Origin: Aeromonas popoffii
Lineage (GTDB): Bacteria > Pseudomonadota > Gammaproteobacteria > Enterobacterales > Aeromonadaceae
DNA: 64,000 bases
Assembly (NCBI RefSeq): GCF_000820025.1
Contig: NZ_CDBI01000014.1
Span: 124,001 to 188,000, forward strand
Reading direction: 5' to 3'
Each line of letters starts with the position of its first letter. Positions within the stretch are counted from its first letter, which is position 1. The notes beneath the pieces were generated by a model. It worked only from the letters and a program-made list of their open reading frames with translations, ran no database searches and was not told the origin of the DNA. Made by a program: the position numbers and the translations under genes. Shown here piece by piece: positions 61,916 through 64,000 of this stretch.

Positions 61916-61939
61916 GGGCCCTGCTGTGTGGCAGGGCCC
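61916..61939 (-). terminator. Strong hairpin just after gcvH
   Basis: GGGCCCTGC / GCAGGGCCC, 9-bp stem with a 6-base loop, followed on the minus strand by GTTTGT. It starts 8 bases beyond the gcvH stop and could lower gcvP expression. The remaining part of the gcvH/gcvP gap (61675-61915) shows no gene; TCCTG recurs four times within 61681-61725. Confidence 0.6.
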
Positions 61940-61946
61940 GGGGGCA

Positions 61947-62336
61947 TTACTCTTCGTCCACCACGTTCTGGTAGCCTTCCGCATCCAGCAGGTTGGCGAG
62001 CTCGCCCGCATCGTCCAGCTTGATGCGGAACAGCCAGCCAGCGCCGTAGGGGTCTGAGTTGACCAGCTCCGGGCTGCCTTCCAGCTCTTCGTTGATGGCA
62101 ACTATCTCACCGCTCACCGGGCTGTAGATGTCAGAGGCGGCCTTGACCGACTCGGCCACGGCGCAGTCATCACCGGCGCCAATTTGCTTGCCCACTTCCG
62201 GCAGGTCGATAAACACCATGTCTCCCAGCAGATCCTGGGCGTGCTCGGTGATACCGACCACGGCCTCGCCGTTGGCTTCAACACGGATCCACTCGTGGGA
62301 GGTGGCATATTTCAGTTCGCTCGGGATATGGCTCAT
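61947..62336 (-). CDS. gcvH: Glycine cleavage system H protein
   Basis: The lipoyl carrier of the complex. 129 residues, starting [16 protein letters not shown], with the lipoylated Lys predicted at K65 in [24 protein letters not shown] lies six bases before ATG 62336. It is placed between gcvT and gcvP. Confidence 0.97.
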   Translation of the reverse strand: MSHIPSELKYATSHEWIRVEANGEAVVGITEHAQDLLGDMVFIDLPEVGKQIGAGDDCAVAESVKAASDIYSPVSGEIVAINEELEGSPELVNSDPYGAGWLFRIKLDDAGELANLLDAEGYQNVVDEE

Positions 62337-62395
62337 TTGTGCTTCCTTCTTATTCACTTGGATCACTTGTACCTGGACCGCGTACAAGGGGTACT

Positions 62396-62417
62396 GGCGA
62401 AGGGCTGCCCCTTCGCC
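62396..62417 (-). other. Intercistronic hairpin between gcvT and gcvH
   Basis: GGCGAAGGG / CCCTTCGCC, 9-bp perfect stem with a 4-base loop, 12 bases past the gcvT stop. No T run follows, so an mRNA stability or processing role is more likely than termination. Confidence 0.5.
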
Positions 62418-62429
62418 GCAATGGGGTTG

Positions 62430-63527
62430 TTACACCAGCTTCTGGCCGTTGCGCACGAAAGCGGGCTTGGTGACCTTCACAGTGACCAGCTTCTTGCGGA
62501 TCTCTACCTGGGCCTCTTCACCGATATCGCGGGGCACCCGAGCCAGGGCGATGCTGTAGCCCAGGGTCGGCGAGAACGAGCCTGAGGTGATCACACCTTC
62601 CCGCTTCTCACCGCTGGCGGTGGTGAAGGTGACCGGCATGCCGGCACGCAGCACCCCCTTCTCTTCCATCACCAGACCAACCTGCTTGGGCTGGGTGCCC
62701 GCCGCCTTCTGTGCTTCCAGCACGGCGCGACCAATAAATTGGCGGGAGGCCGGCTCGAAGGCCAGAGTCCAGGCCATGTTGGCGGCGAGTGGGCTGATAC
62801 TCTCATCCATGTCCTGGCTGTAGAGGTTCATGCCGGCTTCGAGGCGCAGGGTATCCCGCGCGCCCAGCCCGCAAGGGGCCACGCCGTTGTCCAGCAGCGC
62901 CTGCCACAGGTCGCACGCCCGGGATCCCGGCACCACGATTTCGTAACCGTCTTCGCCTGTGTAGCCCGTGGTGGCGATGAAGAGATCCCCTGCCTGCACG
63001 CCGAAGAAGGGTTTCATCCCTTCCACTGCCGCGTTCTGCTCAGGGGTAAACACCTTGGCCGCCTTGGCCTTGGCGTTGGGGCCCTGCACCGCGATCATGG
63101 CGAGTTCGGGACGTTCGGTCACGCTCACGGCAAAATCGATGGCGTGGTGACGGATCCAGGCCAGATCCTTCTCACGGGTAGCCGAGTTCACCACCAGGCG
63201 ATAGAAGGTATCGGTCAGATAGTAGGTAATGAGGTCATCGATGACGCCGCCATCGGGGTTGAGCATGCCACTGTAGAGGGCCTTACCCGGGACTGTGAGT
63301 TTGGCCACGTCATTGGCCAGCAGGTGTTGCAGGAAGGCTTTGACCCGCTCGCCAGTCAAGTCGACTATGGTCATGTGGGAGACGTCGAACATGCCGGCAT
63401 CGGTGCGCACCGCGTGGTGCTCTTCCAGCTGGGAGCCGTAGTTGATGGGCATTTCCCAACCGTGGAAGTCCACCATTTTGGCGCCGGCTTCCAGGTGCTT
63501 GGGATGCAATACTGTAGTCTGGATCAT
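62430..63527 (-). CDS. gcvT: Aminomethyltransferase, T protein
   Basis: Transfers the methylene group from GcvH to tetrahydrofolate, releasing ammonia. 365 residues starting [21 protein letters not shown]; conserved texts are [27 protein letters not shown] and [13 protein letters not shown]. It is first gene of gcvTHP, preceded by a long leader. Confidence 0.97.
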   Translation of the reverse strand: MIQTTVLHPKHLEAGAKMVDFHGWEMPINYGSQLEEHHAVRTDAGMFDVSHMTIVDLTGERVKAFLQHLLANDVAKLTVPGKALYSGMLNPDGGVIDDLITYYLTDTFYRLVVNSATREKDLAWIRHHAIDFAVSVTERPELAMIAVQGPNAKAKAAKVFTPEQNAAVEGMKPFFGVQAGDLFIATTGYTGEDGYEIVVPGSRACDLWQALLDNGVAPCGLGARDTLRLEAGMNLYSQDMDESISPLAANMAWTLAFEPASRQFIGRAVLEAQKAAGTQPKQVGLVMEEKGVLRAGMPVTFTTASGEKREGVITSGSFSPTLGYSIALARVPRDIGEEAQVEIRKKLVTVKVTKPAFVRNGQKLV

Positions 63528-63695
63528 CGCTGTGTTTCCTTAAGCGTTCGCGACAACACTCGCAATCCGCCCTCCCCTGACAGCCAACAGAACATGCCAT
63601 CGTCTGTGCAACAGAAAAAGAGAAGAGACGGTCGGAGTCTGTGCTCGTTCCAGCCCCGCAGGGCAAGAGTGATTCCTTGAACGCAGCGGATTATA
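63528..63695 (-). promoter_or_regulatory. gcvTHP promoter and about 155-base leader
   Basis: A -10 TATAAT lies at 63690-63695 on the minus strand with no good -35, suggesting activator dependence (GcvA and Lrp control this operon in E. coli). The leader of roughly 155 bases contains short inverted repeats but none of the conserved glycine-riboswitch cores I know (no GGAGAG with CCGAAGG). From 63696 to 63877 I see only AT-rich sequence. Confidence 0.45.
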
Positions 63696-63877
63696 TGACA
63701 AGCGGGCGAGCGGGCCGCTCAAAAAAAACTAATCCACTGCCAGTAAACAGACCCCAGACACTAAGGTAAAAACAGTGATAAAAACAGTAAAAAAGCGACT
63801 CACACGAGATTAAATTTTGATTTTTACCGTTTCGTCACAATTTACAGAAAAACGTTTCGCCCGCCACCCAGATTAAA

Positions 63878-63905
63878 GGCTGATGCCCAAAATAGGTCAT
63901 CAGCC
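63878..63905 (-). terminator. Probable terminator after ubiI
   Basis: GGCTGATG / CATCAGCC, 8-bp stem with a 12-base loop, followed by TTTAATCT on the minus strand, about 40 bases past the ubiI stop. Confidence 0.55.
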
Positions 63906-63944
63906 TCGTCAGATTAGTTTTGTTGTAAAAAAACCTGAGTAGTA

Positions 63945-64000
63945 TTAGATTTTTTCACCCTTGGCCAGGATGGGCAGTTCGCCATCTAGCCCCATGGCAG
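63945..64000 (-). CDS. ubiI: C-terminal end of probable UbiI (2-octaprenylphenol hydroxylase), runs out of window
   Basis: Only 18 codons are inside the window, ending AMGLDGELPILAKGEKI then TAA. E. coli UbiI ends AMGLNDLPEWLR at the same place, and ubiI (visC) lies upstream of gcvT there too. The call rests on this short match and on position. UbiI is a flavin monooxygenase in aerobic ubiquinone synthesis. Confidence 0.55.
   Translation of the reverse strand, partial: AMGLDGELPILAKGEKI

Noticed and set aside
63528-63690. Glycine riboswitch upstream of gcvT
   Set aside because: None of the conserved core elements is visible by eye; only a long leader can be claimed.
63846-63861. PurR-like box (AAAACGTTTCGC) upstream of gcvT
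   Set aside because: It matches only about 11 positions and lies about 150 bases upstream of the -10 element, too far for simple repression.

Overview
The window is a stretch of core chromosome from a high-GC gammaproteobacterium, most probably Aeromonas or a close relative. That is inferred from E. coli-like gene order (purL/mltF divergent; hisS-yfgM-bamB-der-yfgJ; rlmN-pilW-rodZ-ispG; iscRSUA-hscBA-fdx; queA-tgt-yajC-secDF; gcvTHP next to ubiI) combined with features E. coli lacks: two adjacent pepB copies and a pair of HD-GYP genes. I see no prophage, insertion sequence, CRISPR array, tRNA or rRNA.

Layout. 1-13 kb, plus strand: NADH:quinone oxidoreductase (complex I), from the 3' part of nuoCD through nuoN, closed by a terminator. 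13.3-16.6 kb, plus: a three-gene unit of an unknown small protein and two sensor/HD-GYP proteins, the first with a broken HD motif. 16.9-22.8 kb: purL (minus) divergent from mltF (plus), then a small basic protein. 22.8-27.8 kb, minus: hisS-yfgM-bamB-der, with yfgJ behind a terminator. 27.9-31.9 kb, minus: rlmN-pilW-rodZ-ispG. 32-41.7 kb, minus: ndk, tandem pepB genes, the ISC iron-sulfur operon behind two abutting IscR boxes, and trmJ. 41.9-46.4 kb: a small membrane protein, ubiT divergent from ubiUV (oxygen-independent ubiquinone synthesis), nlpI and a rhodanese. 46.5-52 kb, minus: queA-tgt-yajC-secD-secF. 52.1-57.2 kb: a CBS-domain gene, a 646-base gap with a CRP-type box and an orphan terminator, ahpC-ahpF, a YcaD-like MFS transporter and a small exported protein. 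57.3-64 kb: a SAM methyltransferase, a decayed VOC-family pseudogene, gcvT-gcvH-gcvP and the 3' tip of ubiI.

How the genes fit together. Much of the window concerns respiration and redox chemistry. Complex I needs many Fe-S clusters (made by ISC) and ubiquinone (ubiTUV and ubiI), and AhpCF removes peroxide. Envelope assembly is represented by BamB, SecDF-YajC, RodZ, PilW, NlpI and MltF.

The most unusual signal is a recurring structure at gene junctions. The nuoH/nuoI, nuoM/nuoN and iscA/hscB spacers hold degenerate tandem copies of the neighbouring gene's end or start, and the nuoL/nuoM spacer may hold a weaker one. At nuoE/nuoF and nuoM/nuoN the spacer is an open mini-reading-frame joined to both neighbours by overlapping stop and start codons.
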